Shown here in pieces: positions 51,914-62,573 of a stretch of DNA of 64,000 nt; position 1 is the first letter of the stretch, and each line of letters opens with the position of its first letter. Location: contig NZ_JARGCS010000036.1 in the NCBI RefSeq assembly GCF_029193575.1, forward strand, positions 124,001 to 188,000, in the 5' to 3' direction. Below the pieces are notes generated by a model. That model saw nothing but the letters and a program-made list of their open reading frames with translations. It searched no databases and had not been told where the DNA came from. This DNA is from Pseudomonas entomophila (lineage in GTDB: Bacteria > Pseudomonadota > Gammaproteobacteria > Pseudomonadales > Pseudomonadaceae). The position numbers were made by a program, and so were the translations under genes.

Positions 51914-52969
51914 ATGCCTGCCCAACTCAAACGTCGCCTGCTGGTCTTTTTCACCTTGGTGGTGCTGGCCGCCCTCGGCTTTATGGCCCACTGGTACTTC
52001 AAGGGGCGCTTCTACGAAAGCACCGACAACGCCTACGTCCAAGGCGAGATCACACGCATCTCCAGCCAGTTGAGCGCGCGCATCGAGCAGGTCAACGTGG
52101 CGGACAACCAGCACGTGACCCAGGGCGAGCTGCTGGTGGGCCTGGAGGCCGCCGACTTCCAGCTGGCGGTCGAACGCGCACACGCGGCCCTGGCCACCCG
52201 TGAGGCCGAGCGGGTGCAGGCGCAGAGCCGTCTGACCCAACAGGCCAGCCTGATCGCCGCAGGCGCCGCGCAGGTCGCCGCCAACCAGGCCACCCTCGAC
52301 CGCTCGCGCCTGGACCTGAACCGCGCCCAGGCCTTGCGCAAACCGGGCTTCGTTTCCGAAGAGCACGTCACCACCCTGTCAGCGGAAAACCACGTGGCCC
52401 GCTCCCAGGTCGACAAGGCCCAGGCCGACCTGCAAGGCCAGCGCCAGCAGGTCGACGCGCTGAATGCCGAGCTCAAGCGCCTCGACGCGCAGATCGCAAA
52501 CGCTCGCGCCGAGCTGGCACAGGCCGAGCTGAACCTGAGCCGCTGCGAGATCCGCGCGCCGATCAGCGGCACCATCGGCCAACGCAGCGCACGCAACGGC
52601 CAGGTGGTGCAGGCCGGCGCCTACCTGCTATCGATCGTGCCCGACGAGGACATCTGGGTGCAGGCCAACTTCAAGGAAACCCAGATCGGCCGCATGCAAC
52701 CCGGCCAGCGCGCCGAGCTGACCTTCGACAGCTACCCCGACACACCGATCGAAGGCCGCGTCGAAAGCCTGTTCGCCGCCTCCGGTGCGCAGTTCAGCCT
52801 GCTGCCGCCGGACAACGCCACCGGCAATTTCACCAAGGTCGTGCAACGCATTCCGATCAAGCTGACCTTCGCCGCCGACAACCCGCTGCATGGGCGCATC
52901 CGCCCGGGCATGTCGGTCACCGCCACGGTGGACTTGCGCGCGCAAGACGAACGCCACGATGGTCGGTGA
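51914..52969 (+). CDS. emrA: HlyD/EmrA-family membrane-fusion protein
   Basis: The protein has 351 residues. A membrane anchor is at about 8-26 (LLVFFTLVVLAALGFMAHWY). It is followed by YESTDNAYVQGEITRISSQL (biotinyl-lipoyl-like domain), a long coiled-coil region (about 80-205) and the barrel part with CEIRAPISGTIGQRSARNGQ. It is the periplasmic adapter of a tripartite pump. The start is the ATG at 51914; the frame to 51806 is rejected. The last 11 bases overlap the pump gene. No outer-membrane channel gene is beside it. The symbol is by family resemblance. Confidence 0.9.
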   Translation: MPAQLKRRLLVFFTLVVLAALGFMAHWYFKGRFYESTDNAYVQGEITRISSQLSARIEQVNVADNQHVTQGELLVGLEAADFQLAVERAHAALATREAERVQAQSRLTQQASLIAAGAAQVAANQATLDRSRLDLNRAQALRKPGFVSEEHVTTLSAENHVARSQVDKAQADLQGQRQQVDALNAELKRLDAQIANARAELAQAELNLSRCEIRAPISGTIGQRSARNGQVVQAGAYLLSIVPDEDIWVQANFKETQIGRMQPGQRAELTFDSYPDTPIEGRVESLFAASGAQFSLLPPDNATGNFTKVVQRIPIKLTFAADNPLHGRIRPGMSVTATVDLRAQDERHDGR

Positions 52970-54509
52970 TCAACTGCTGCGCCCCACCACTGAGCCAACC
53001 CGACGGGACTGGATCGCGGTGATGAGCGTGATGCTCGGTGCGTTCATGGCGGTGCTGGACATCCAGATCACCAACTCCTCGCTCAAGGATATCCAGGGCG
53101 CGCTGTCGGCGACCCTGGAGGAAGGCTCATGGATCTCCACCTCCTACCTGGTGGCGGAAATCGTCATGATCCCGCTGACCGCCTGGCTGGTGCAGTTGCT
53201 CTCGGCACGACGCCTCGCGGTCTGGGTGTCGCTGGGGTTCCTGGCCTCATCGCTGCTGTGCTCGATGGCCTGGAACCTGGAAAGCATGATCGTCTTCCGC
53301 GCCCTGCAGGGCTTTACCGGAGGGGCGCTGATTCCATTGGCGTTTACCCTCACCTTGATCAAGCTGCCGGAGCACCACCGCGCCAAAGGCATGGCGATGT
53401 TCGCCATGACCGCCACGTTCGCCCCCTCCATCGGCCCGACCCTGGGCGGCTGGCTCACCGAACACTGGGGTTGGGAGTACATCTTCTACATCAATATCCC
53501 GCCAGGCCTGGTGATGATCGCCGGGCTGCTCTATGGGCTGGAGAAAAAGGACGCGCACTGGGAACTGCTGAAAAGCACCGACTATGCCGGCATCGTCACC
53601 CTGGGCTTGGGGCTGGGTTGCCTGCAGGTGTTTCTTGAAGAAGGGCATCGCAAGGATTGGCTGGAGTCGAGCCTGATCGTCGGCCTGGGCACCGTTGCCC
53701 TGCTCAGCCTGGTCACCTTCGTGATCCTGCAGCTTTCGCGACCGAACCCGCTGATCAACCTGCGCATCCTCGGCAACCGCAACTTCGGCCTGTCGAGCAT
53801 CGCCAGCCTGGGAATGGGCGTCGGCTTGTATGGCTCGATCTACCTGCTGCCGCTGTACCTCGCGCAAATCCAGGGTTACAACGCCCTGCAGATCGGCGAG
53901 GTGATCATGTGGATGGGGATTCCGCAGCTATTCCTGATTCCGCTGGTGCCGCAGCTGATGAAAGTGATATCACCCAAAGCGCTGTGCGCATTGGGCTTCT
54001 GCCTGTTCGGGGTCGCCAGCTTCGGCTCTGGGGTGCTCAACCCGGACTTCGCCGGGCCTCAGTTCAACCATATCCAGATCATTCGCGCGCTGGGGCAGCC
54101 GATGATCATGGTGACGATCTCGTTGATCGCCACGGCTTATATACAGCCGCAGGATGCTGGGTCGGCATCCAGCTTGTTCAATATCCTGCGCAACCTGGGC
54201 GGGGCCATCGGCATTGCCTTGCTGGCGACACTGCTGGATGCGCGCACCAAGGTGTATTTCGAGTACCTGCGGGAGGCGGTGGTGCCGAGCAACCCCCAGG
54301 TCGCCGAACGCCTGGCGCAGTTGGCCGAGCGCTTGGGTAGCGACAGCGCCGCGCTGGGGCGACTCAGTGAAATCACGCACCAGCAGGCGCTGATAATGGC
54401 CTACAACGATGCCTTCCATTTCGTTGGGTTGGGGTTGGCGATCAGTATGCTGGCGGTGTTGATGACGCGGACGTTGCCGCAGGGGTTGAAGGCGGGGGAA
54501 GCTCATTAA
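52959..54509 (+). CDS. emrB: EmrB-type drug:H+ antiporter (MFS, DHA2 family)
   Basis: The protein has 516 residues and 14 hydrophobic segments. MVGDQLLRPTTEPTRRDWIA is the start; VMLGAFMAVLDIQITNSSLK, MTATFAPSIGPTLGGWLTEH and YIFYINIPPGLVMIAGLLYG are typical EmrB blocks. It exports hydrophobic compounds using protons, with the adapter upstream. The ATG at 52959 overlaps emrA by 11 bases. The substrate cannot be read. A REP pair lies downstream, between this gene and uvrB. Confidence 0.93.
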   Translation: MVGDQLLRPTTEPTRRDWIAVMSVMLGAFMAVLDIQITNSSLKDIQGALSATLEEGSWISTSYLVAEIVMIPLTAWLVQLLSARRLAVWVSLGFLASSLLCSMAWNLESMIVFRALQGFTGGALIPLAFTLTLIKLPEHHRAKGMAMFAMTATFAPSIGPTLGGWLTEHWGWEYIFYINIPPGLVMIAGLLYGLEKKDAHWELLKSTDYAGIVTLGLGLGCLQVFLEEGHRKDWLESSLIVGLGTVALLSLVTFVILQLSRPNPLINLRILGNRNFGLSSIASLGMGVGLYGSIYLLPLYLAQIQGYNALQIGEVIMWMGIPQLFLIPLVPQLMKVISPKALCALGFCLFGVASFGSGVLNPDFAGPQFNHIQIIRALGQPMIMVTISLIATAYIQPQDAGSASSLFNILRNLGGAIGIALLATLLDARTKVYFEYLREAVVPSNPQVAERLAQLAERLGSDSAALGRLSEITHQQALIMAYNDAFHFVGLGLAISMLAVLMTRTLPQGLKAGEAH

Positions 54510-54534
54510 GGGTGGATTTGTGTTGTCTGAGCCG

Positions 54535-54615
54535 ACCCTGTCGCGGGACAAGCCCGCACCTACAAGTACGGTGCTGTTTTTTGTAGGAGCGGGCTTGCCC
54601 CGCGATAGGGCCGGC
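54535..54615. repeat. Inverted pair of REP elements between emrB and uvrB
   Basis: Arm one (54535-54564) has GTCGCGGGACAAGCCCGCAC and arm two (54582-54615) has GAGCGGGCTTGCCCCGCGAT. They face each other across 17 bases in the gap between two convergent genes, a standard position for REP pairs that end both transcripts. Confidence 0.8.
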
Positions 54616-54628
54616 ACAGACGACAACA

Positions 54629-56644
<2,016 letters not shown>

Positions 56645-56670
56645 GACGGACCTCGTTGTTGTCGCGGTAA

Positions 56671-56686
56671 CTGTAAATTTAGCCAG
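56671..56686 (-). promoter_or_regulatory. LexA (SOS) box before uvrB
   Basis: On the minus strand CTGGCTAAATTTACAG fits the LexA pattern CTG-N10-CAG, with an A/T-rich centre. It lies 27 bases upstream of the uvrB start codon. SOS control of uvrB is well established in enterics; the match here is by sequence only. Confidence 0.75.
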
Positions 56687-56705
56687 TAGTCTATACCCAA
56701 ATAAC

Positions 56706-56738
56706 GCACACCGGGCGTAGCTTTCACGCCCGGTGTGC
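56706..56738. promoter_or_regulatory. 13-base inverted repeat in the uvrB / aminotransferase gap
   Basis: GCACACCGGGCGT (56706-56718) and ACGCCCGGTGTGC (56726-56738) are exact reverse complements around 7 bases. It lies between divergent genes (286-base gap). It could be a hairpin or an operator; I cannot choose. Confidence 0.55.
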
Positions 56739-56767
56739 GAGTGCCTGTTGCAATGGACCTGGCAATT

Positions 56768-56780
56768 CGACCAATGGTCG
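56768..56780. promoter_or_regulatory. Short palindrome before the aromatic aminotransferase
   Basis: CGACCAATGGTCG is a perfect odd-length palindrome 150 bases upstream of the aminotransferase start. It could be a protein-binding site. The protein is not identified. Confidence 0.45.
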
Positions 56781-56930
56781 AAAAATATTTGCGCAAACGA
56801 CCTGAAAAGCTGCGCCAGACTGTCGCGGTGACCGATCGGTATCACTATACTGACTCCCCGTTTGCACCGCTTCAGTGCATTGGGCTGGAGCGTGCGCGTC
56901 CTATCACTCTCCTATCAGAGCCAAGGTAAA

Positions 56931-58127
56931 ATGAGCCTGTTTTCCGCTGTCGAGCTGGCACCCCGCGACCCCATCCTGGGCCTCAACGAAGCATTCAACA
57001 CCGATACCCGCACCGACAAGGTCAACCTGGGCGTGGGGGTGTACTGCAATGAGGAAGGCCGTATCCCGCTGCTGCGCGCGGTGATCGAAGCCGAGACCCA
57101 GCGTGCCGCCCAGCACGCCTCCCGCGGCTACCTGCCGATCGACGGTATCGGCGCCTACGACCAGGCCGTGCAGAAGCTGCTGTTCGGCGCCGAGTCGCCG
57201 CTGCTGGCCGCAGGCCGCGTGGTGACCGTGCAAGCGGTCGGTGGCACCGGTGCGCTGAAGATCGGCGCCGACTTCCTCAAGCGCCTGAGCCCGGGCGCCG
57301 TGGTGGCGATCAGCGACCCGAGCTGGGAAAACCACCGCGCGCTCTTCGAGACCGCTGGTTTCCCGGTGCACAACTACCGCTACTACGATGCCCCGAGCAA
57401 CGACGTCAATCGCGCCGGCATGCTGGAAGACCTGAACAACCTGCCCTCCGGCTCGATCATCGTCCTGCACGCCTGCTGCCACAACCCGACCGGCGTCGAC
57501 CTGAGCCTGGATGACTGGAAGAACGTCCTGGAAGTGGTCAAGGCCAAGGGCCACGTGCCGTTCCTCGACATGGCCTACCAGGGCTTTGGCGACGGCATCA
57601 CCGAAGACGCCTTCGCCGTGCGCCTGTTCGCCGAGTCGGGCCTGGAGTTCTTCGTCTCCAGCTCGTTCTCCAAGTCGTTCTCGCTGTACGGCGAGCGGGT
57701 CGGCGCACTGTCGATCGTCACCGCATCCAAGGACGAGAGCACCCGCGTGCTGTCGCAGGTCAAGCGGGTGATCCGCACCACCTACTCCAACCCGCCGACC
57801 CACGGCGCCACCATCGTCGCCACCGTGCTCAACAACGCCGAGCTGCGCCAGATGTGGGAAACCGAACTGGGCGAGATGCGCAACCGTATCCACGGCATGC
57901 GCAAGCAGATGGTCGAGCTGTTGGCACAGTACGGCGCAAAACGTGACTTCAGCTTCGTTGGTCGCCAGCGCGGTATGTTCTCCTACTCGGGCCTGAGCGC
58001 CGAGCAAGTGGCGCGCCTGAAGGACCAGTTCGGCATCTATGCGCTGGACACCGGTCGTATCTGCGTCGCCGCGCTGAACCAGAGCAACATCCACGTGGTG
58101 ACCAAGGCCATCGTCGAGGTGCTGTAA
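56931..58127 (+). CDS. tyrB: Aromatic amino acid aminotransferase (class I)
   Basis: The enzyme transfers the amino group between aromatic amino acids (or aspartate) and 2-oxo acids. It has 398 residues, PLP-dependent. The Schiff-base lysine is in SSSFSKSFSLYGERVGAL, HACCHNPTGVDLSLDDWKNV and the Tyr in DMAYQGFGDG are the cofactor contacts, and the substrate arginine is in GRICVAALNQSN. The ATG at 56931 follows AAGG. It is class I, in the AspC/TyrB group; TyrB is favoured by its position in pseudomonads, but AspC-type activity cannot be excluded. A small hairpin (58143-58161) follows the gene. Confidence 0.88.
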   Translation: MSLFSAVELAPRDPILGLNEAFNTDTRTDKVNLGVGVYCNEEGRIPLLRAVIEAETQRAAQHASRGYLPIDGIGAYDQAVQKLLFGAESPLLAAGRVVTVQAVGGTGALKIGADFLKRLSPGAVVAISDPSWENHRALFETAGFPVHNYRYYDAPSNDVNRAGMLEDLNNLPSGSIIVLHACCHNPTGVDLSLDDWKNVLEVVKAKGHVPFLDMAYQGFGDGITEDAFAVRLFAESGLEFFVSSSFSKSFSLYGERVGALSIVTASKDESTRVLSQVKRVIRTTYSNPPTHGATIVATVLNNAELRQMWETELGEMRNRIHGMRKQMVELLAQYGAKRDFSFVGRQRGMFSYSGLSAEQVARLKDQFGIYALDTGRICVAALNQSNIHVVTKAIVEVL

Positions 58128-58150
58128 CTGCTGCTGCGCCTGGGGGAAGC

Positions 58151-58178
58151 TTGACTTCCCCTTGGCAATCAGTAAGAT
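58151..58178 (+). promoter_or_regulatory. Sigma-70 promoter of tRNA-Asn
   Basis: TTGACT (58151-58156) and TAAGAT (58173-58178) are 16 bases apart, 11 bases upstream of the tRNA. The -35 box lies within the small hairpin GGGGAAG/CTTCCCC that follows the aminotransferase gene. Confidence 0.7.
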
Positions 58179-58188
58179 ACGCCCAGAT

Positions 58189-58264
58189 TCCGCGATAGCT
58201 CAGTCGGTAGAGCAAATGACTGTTAATCATTGGGTCCCTGGTTCGAGTCCAGGTCGCGGAGCCA
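58189..58264 (+). tRNA. tRNA-Asn (GTT)
   Basis: The tRNA is 76 nt with encoded CCA. It starts TCCGCGATAGCTCAGTCGG and the anticodon loop CTGTTAA gives GTT. The acceptor stem TCCGCGA pairs with TCGCGGA. Confidence 0.98.
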
Positions 58265-58271
58265 AACACTG

Positions 58272-58304
58272 AAAACCTCCAGATGCGCAAGCACTGGAGG
58301 TTTT
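58272..58304 (+). terminator. Rho-independent terminator after tRNA-Asn
   Basis: AAAACCTCCAG and CTGGAGGTTTT form an 11-base stem, followed by TTTTTTCTTTT, 8 bases after the tRNA. Confidence 0.88.
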
Positions 58305-58390
58305 TTCTTTTGCATGGCACGTCCTTGTTTTCCATTCGCCCTGATCTATCGTCTGGATGCGCATTCGCGCCTCAACGACAGGGAGTCAAC

Positions 58391-59647
58391 ATGGACACCG
58401 TTCAATCCATCCAGAATGCCCAACAGGCCGTGGAACTGGTCGCCAACCAGGCCATCGAGGCCAGCCTGCAAGGCACCTTCGCTGTCGGCGGCTGCATCGT
58501 CGAGAACGCCACCGGCAAGGTGCTCGCCGCCATGCACAACAACGTGCTGATGCCCTACCCCTACAGCACCGCTCAACCGCCCTTCCTGCCTCACGACCCG
58601 ACCGCCCACGGCGAGCGCCAACTGGTGGACTGGTACTTCGCCAATCGTGAACGCCTGGCCCTGCCGACGCCAGACAAACTCACCGTGGTGACCACCCTCG
58701 ACCCCTGCGCGATGTGCGCCGGCTCCTTGCTCACGGCGGGCTTCAACGTGGCGGTGAGCGCCATCGACACCTACGCCGGGATCAACTACAACAGCCAATT
58801 CGACTTCCCCACCCTGCCACCGGCCGTGCGCCAGAAAGCCCAGGCCAGCTGGGGCTACTACTCGGTCGCCGCGCCCATCAACCGTCCGTACCAGGGGGCG
58901 CGCAACGGGCCGGTGTATGCCGGCTGCGGGATTGATGCCGCAGCGTTCAGCCTGACAGGGTCTATCTTCGACGCCAGCGTCTCCAGCGTGCGCGACGCCA
59001 GCAACAACAGCGGCCTGCCGCCCAGCGAGCTGCGCAACCCGAACACCCTGCCGGCCGACAGCAAGGTACGCCAGGCGCTGACCAAGCTCAGCCCATGGAG
59101 CCTCAAGGTGAGCTGCGCCAACCCGCGCATGCCTGGCCAGGAACTGGCCCGCCCGCTGACCGAGACCGCCCGCCAGGCCGACAGCCTGAACGCGGTGGCG
59201 CTTCTCGACCCGTTTGGCAACCTGCTGGCGTGCCTAGGCGGCGTGGAGAAGCAGTCGCCGATCCGCACCGCATTCATGGAGACCACCCGTGGCTATGCCG
59301 AGTTGCGCTGGAAGCTGATGAACGACAACGACCCACAGGTGCGAGCCCAGGCCCAGCAGCACCTGACCCATCCCAAATACGGCACCTTCGTGTTCCTGTA
59401 CGCCCCTGACCCAAATACCAGCCAGGCGGTGATGGCCTTCGGCGCGTATGGCTCGACGATGGAGGGTCCAGTGCCGCAGTCGTTCCCCTCGAACCTGCAG
59501 TACGTGCTACTGCCACCGGGCACAACGGCTCAAGCAGTGGCGCAGTTGGCGCAGAACCTACCGCCGTTCTACACCCAAAGCGTCCAGGTAGCGCCTAGCC
59601 AGGTGCTTGATAGCGCGCTGATCAGCGCGGCGCAGCGCGAGCTGTGA
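58391..59647 (+). CDS. Nucleoside/cytidine deaminase-like protein, long two-part form
   Basis: The protein has 418 residues with no signal peptide. The N-terminal 140 residues are a zinc deaminase of the CMP/dCMP type: the zinc and proton-shuttle pair is H73/E75 in PTAHGERQL, and the cysteines C106 and C109 are in TLDPCAMCAGSLLTAGFN. The remaining 270 residues are not usual; NAVALLDPFGNLLACLGGVE near 310-330 resembles the AVGGCIVENATGKVLAAMHN strand of the first domain without the zinc residues. The start ATG at 58391 has AGGGAG 5 bases before. Substrate and role are unknown; it stands alone after the tRNA-Asn terminator. Confidence 0.72.
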   Translation: MDTVQSIQNAQQAVELVANQAIEASLQGTFAVGGCIVENATGKVLAAMHNNVLMPYPYSTAQPPFLPHDPTAHGERQLVDWYFANRERLALPTPDKLTVVTTLDPCAMCAGSLLTAGFNVAVSAIDTYAGINYNSQFDFPTLPPAVRQKAQASWGYYSVAAPINRPYQGARNGPVYAGCGIDAAAFSLTGSIFDASVSSVRDASNNSGLPPSELRNPNTLPADSKVRQALTKLSPWSLKVSCANPRMPGQELARPLTETARQADSLNAVALLDPFGNLLACLGGVEKQSPIRTAFMETTRGYAELRWKLMNDNDPQVRAQAQQHLTHPKYGTFVFLYAPDPNTSQAVMAFGAYGSTMEGPVPQSFPSNLQYVLLPPGTTAQAVAQLAQNLPPFYTQSVQVAPSQVLDSALISAAQREL

Positions 59648-59686
59648 CAGGTGGCCGTGCCCCGCCATTCGCGGCGGGGCCGGCAT

Positions 59687-60109
59687 TCAGGGCTTCAGCG
59701 GCTCGGTCACCGGGCGATTCTCATCCACCAGGCTCCAAACCAGCAGCTTGGCCGATTGGGTCTTGCTGGCATTACGCGACACACGGTGCACGGTGCCCGG
59801 GGCCTCGTACCAGTATTGGCCAGCCGTGAAGGTGTGCTCCTGCTCGTCGTTGAGCTTCGACACCACGGCACCTTCGAGCACGTAGGCCATCACCGCGCCG
59901 GGATGCTGGTGCGCGGGTGAGGACTGGCCGGGGGCATAGTTGACGGTGAGCATGACGACTTTCTTGCCAGGGGCGATGTCGGGATGTTTTTCCTGCAACA
60001 CCTTGACCTGGTCGAGGGCTTGCTTCTCGCCATGGGCCCAGGCCGCTGCCTTGGTGGCGAGCAGGCCGACGGCCATGAGCAGGGAGAGGGACAGGTGGGA
60101 AATTTTCAT
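59687..60109 (-). CDS. Secreted cupin-domain protein
   Basis: The protein has 140 residues. A signal peptide covers about 1-25 (MKISHLSLSLLMAVGLLATK to AAAWAHG). A single beta-barrel with metal residues is visible: PAHQHPGAVMAYVLEGAVVS then the His in EAPGTVHRVSRNA. The periplasmic place and single domain suggest a small metal-binding or isomerase-like cupin; no specific reaction is readable. The AGGAG site precedes the ATG at 60109. The 123-base gap upstream to the DUF1285 gene contains a stretch resembling a worn REP end. Confidence 0.8.
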   Translation of the reverse strand: MKISHLSLSLLMAVGLLATKAAAWAHGEKQALDQVKVLQEKHPDIAPGKKVVMLTVNYAPGQSSPAHQHPGAVMAYVLEGAVVSKLNDEQEHTFTAGQYWYEAPGTVHRVSRNASKTQSAKLLVWSLVDENRPVTEPLKP

Positions 60110-60232
60110 CTCGAGCGTTCTCCTGGTGGGCTTCCAGCAGGGTAAAACGCGCGGGCGGGGAGCAAAACGGCCAATCTTTCGGAAAAGCAGGAGGCCTATG
60201 GTCGGATACGCACCCCGCGCCTACAGGGCGGC

Positions 60233-60793
60233 TCAGGCGTTCTTGCCGATGGGGTAGAACTGGCCATGACTCCAGACGCCCAGCCATTCCTCGCCATCCA
60301 CCCGGTGTGGCACCGCCAGCTCGACCAACTGGTAGAAAACGTTGCGATGCACCAGCGCCTCGAGGTTGCCGCGCATCAGCACATAGGGTGAAGGCTCCTG
60401 GGTCGCGGGGTCGGTCTCGACCCGCAGCGGGTGCTCGGGCCCGGCCTCGACCTGGTCCTCGACATTGCTGGTGAAGCGCAGCACCTGCTGCTCGCCGCTG
60501 CCCTCCACGTCCAGCGCCACTGCGACGAACGGCGCGTCATCGACGCGAATTCCGACCTTCTCCACTGGCGTGACCAGGAAATAGTCGTCGCCATCACGGC
60601 GAATGATGGTGGAGAACAGCCGCACCATCGGCTTGCGCCCGATCGGCGTGCCCAGGTAGTACCAGGTGCCGTCGCGCGCGATGCGCATGTCGATGTCGCC
60701 GCAGAAAGCCGGGTTCCACAGGTGCACCGGTGGCAGGCCCTTCTCCTTCGGAATCTGCGCCAGAAGATCGTTGGCCTTGCCCGAACCCGTCAT
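60233..60793 (-). CDS. DUF1285 family protein
   Basis: The protein has 186 residues. PPVHLWNPAFCGDIDMRIAR, DGTWYYLGTPIGRKPMVRLF and STIIRRDGDDYFLVTPVEKV are typical DUF1285 blocks. It is small, soluble and has no visible catalytic signature; the function is unknown. The ATG at 60793 has AGGAG 6 bases before it; a GTG one codon earlier is possible. It follows the DUF4823 lipoprotein by 10 bases on the same strand and is probably in its operon. Confidence 0.85.
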   Translation of the reverse strand: MTGSGKANDLLAQIPKEKGLPPVHLWNPAFCGDIDMRIARDGTWYYLGTPIGRKPMVRLFSTIIRRDGDDYFLVTPVEKVGIRVDDAPFVAVALDVEGSGEQQVLRFTSNVEDQVEAGPEHPLRVETDPATQEPSPYVLMRGNLEALVHRNVFYQLVELAVPHRVDGEEWLGVWSHGQFYPIGKNA

Positions 60794-60803
60794 CACCCTC
60801 TCC

Positions 60804-61409
60804 TCAACGACTCATGCCCAACAGGCTACGAGCGTACTCGCGCATGGGTGCGGCGAGCAAATCCTGCGGCGTATTGTCGTGGAACGTCAACAAACCGCCG
60901 CGGCTCTTGATACGCGCGGTATCGATCAGGTAGCGGGTGCTGGTCTCGATGAGCATCATCTGCACCACACCGGAGTCCCAGCCCAGGCGGTCGACCGCCT
61001 GTTCGTCGTACCACTCGTCGCCATTACCGATGCGATCGTCGGTGCGCGCGAAGCGGGTGTACAGCACGTAGTGGGCGCCTACCGCACGGGCCTGCGCCAG
61101 CGCATCCTCTAGGCCCAGTGGGGCCTGGGCCCGGCGCACCAGGGGGAAGTATTCGACGAAGCCCTTGAAGGCCTCCTCGGCCACCACGTTCTGGCGCGGC
61201 ACCGGGCCCTTGCCCGGCGGCACGAAGGCACCCTGGCCGATGAAGATGAACGAGTCCGGTTGCAGGCGTACCGAAAGGGTGCGAGTGGTATCGCTGTGAT
61301 CGAGCAGACCGGCGTCGCTCATGTGGTAGCGGACACCCTCGCCCATATCGCTGACATTCATGCAGCCGCCCAGCACCATCAGCGCCAGCAGCAAGACCAG
61401 GCTACGCAT
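60804..61409 (-). CDS. DUF4823 family lipoprotein
   Basis: The protein has 201 residues. A lipobox VLGGC at residues 12-16 gives a predicted lipid-modified Cys16. The rest (TLSVRLQPDSFIFIGQGAFV, GWDSGVVQMMLIETSTRYLI) matches DUF4823 proteins, exported and of unknown function. The ATG at 61409 is clear. It is co-oriented with the DUF1285 gene, 10 bases upstream of it. Confidence 0.85.
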   Translation of the reverse strand: MRSLVLLLALMVLGGCMNVSDMGEGVRYHMSDAGLLDHSDTTRTLSVRLQPDSFIFIGQGAFVPPGKGPVPRQNVVAEEAFKGFVEYFPLVRRAQAPLGLEDALAQARAVGAHYVLYTRFARTDDRIGNGDEWYDEQAVDRLGWDSGVVQMMLIETSTRYLIDTARIKSRGGLLTFHDNTPQDLLAAPMREYARSLLGMSR

Positions 61410-61474
61410 CTTTCCTCCAGTGACCGGTGACGAAAAACCGGCGAATAGCCGCCAGATGCAGCTTTTGCGCCAGC

Positions 61475-62443
61475 TCAGCCGCCGATCACCTTCATCACCA
61501 TCACGTCACCGGCGAAGGCCAGCTCCTGCTTATCGGAAAGGGCTTCTACAAGCAGGCGCTGCAAGGCCGGAAGCGCCTGGTGACGTGGTTTTTCCAGGAG
61601 GTCGCCGATGAAGTGCCGGTTGCTCGACGACAGGCAGCCGTGCAGCCAACCGGTGGACGACAGGCGCAGGCGCGAACAACTGCGGCAGAACGGCACGCTC
61701 TCGTTGGCGATGATGCCGAAATGGCCTTTGCCGGGAATCTGGTAGCGCAGCGCCGTGGCGTCCTGGGCCGCAGCCGCTTGCTCGAAGGCATGGGCCTGAG
61801 CGATTCGCTCCAGCAGCGCCTCCAGGCCGACGAATTGTTGCAAAAAAGCGTTGGCATCACGCGCCAGGTGCCCCATGCGCATGAGCTCGATGAAACGCAG
61901 TTCGTAACCTTGTGCGAGGCAGTAGTCGAGCAACGGCAAGACTTGATCGAGGTTCTGGCCGCGCATCGGCACCATGTTGACCTTGATACGCATGCCCGCA
62001 TCGCGGGCCTGGCGCATACCGGTGAGCACGCTGGCCAGGTCGCCACCGCGAGCAATGCGCCGGAACATGACGGGGTCGAGGGTATCGAGGGAAATATTGA
62101 GGCGCTGGATACCAGCGGCGCGTAGCAAGGGCAACTTGCGTGACAGCAACTGCCCGTTGGTGGTTAGGCTGATGTCCTTCAGGCCCAACCCGGTGACTCC
62201 GGCAAGGAAGCCTTCAAGCCGAGGGCTGATCAGCGGCTCGCCGCCGGTGATACGCAGCTGCTCGACCCCCGCCGCCTCGACCAGGTAGGCCACGCCACGG
62301 GCCAAGGCCTCTGCGGACAACTCGTCGTGGGCCGCCACCAGGCGCTTGCCGTCTGGTACGCAGTAGGTACACGCGTAGTTGCAGGCAGCCGTCAGGCTGA
62401 CACGCAGGTTGCGAAAACGCCTACCTTGACGATCGACGATCAT
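61475..62443 (-). CDS. moaA: GTP 3',8-cyclase (molybdenum cofactor synthesis)
   Basis: The radical-SAM enzyme converts GTP in the first step of molybdopterin synthesis. It has 322 residues. The radical-SAM cluster cysteines are in SLTAACNYACTYCVPDGKRL, the second cluster is FCRSCSRLRLSSTGWLHGCL, and the conserved Gly-Gly C-terminus is present (VMVMKVIGG). LRITGGEPLISPRLEGFL binds SAM. The start is the ATG at 62443 with GGAAG upstream (the longer frame to 62479 is not needed). moaC or moaB is not adjacent, so this may be the second moaA that many pseudomonads carry. Confidence 0.93.
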   Translation of the reverse strand: MIVDRQGRRFRNLRVSLTAACNYACTYCVPDGKRLVAAHDELSAEALARGVAYLVEAAGVEQLRITGGEPLISPRLEGFLAGVTGLGLKDISLTTNGQLLSRKLPLLRAAGIQRLNISLDTLDPVMFRRIARGGDLASVLTGMRQARDAGMRIKVNMVPMRGQNLDQVLPLLDYCLAQGYELRFIELMRMGHLARDANAFLQQFVGLEALLERIAQAHAFEQAAAAQDATALRYQIPGKGHFGIIANESVPFCRSCSRLRLSSTGWLHGCLSSSNRHFIGDLLEKPRHQALPALQRLLVEALSDKQELAFAGDVMVMKVIGG

Positions 62444-62477
62444 GGGAAGACTCCGGCATGAAAAGAAACGAGCCGGC

Positions 62478-62503
62478 AAAACCTGACTTAAAAATCAGGT
62501 TTT
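62478..62503 (-). terminator. Rho-independent terminator after the TetR-type gene
   Basis: AAAACCTGA and TCAGGTTTT pair around 8 bases, followed on the minus strand by a run of T. It lies about 70 bases downstream of the TetR-type stop codon (62574), just before moaA. A second hairpin GGCTCGCCC/GGGCGAGCC is at 62539-62561. Confidence 0.75.
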
Positions 62504-62573
62504 TGCAAGTCTTGCTGCCGAAGTCTTGAAGCACACAAGGCTCGCCCGACGCGGGCGAGCCCTTCGAGCGGCT

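Noticed and set aside
60110..60232. A possible REP element near 60190-60235
   Set aside because: Only CCCGCGCCTACAGGG remains of the pattern, too little to call a unit.
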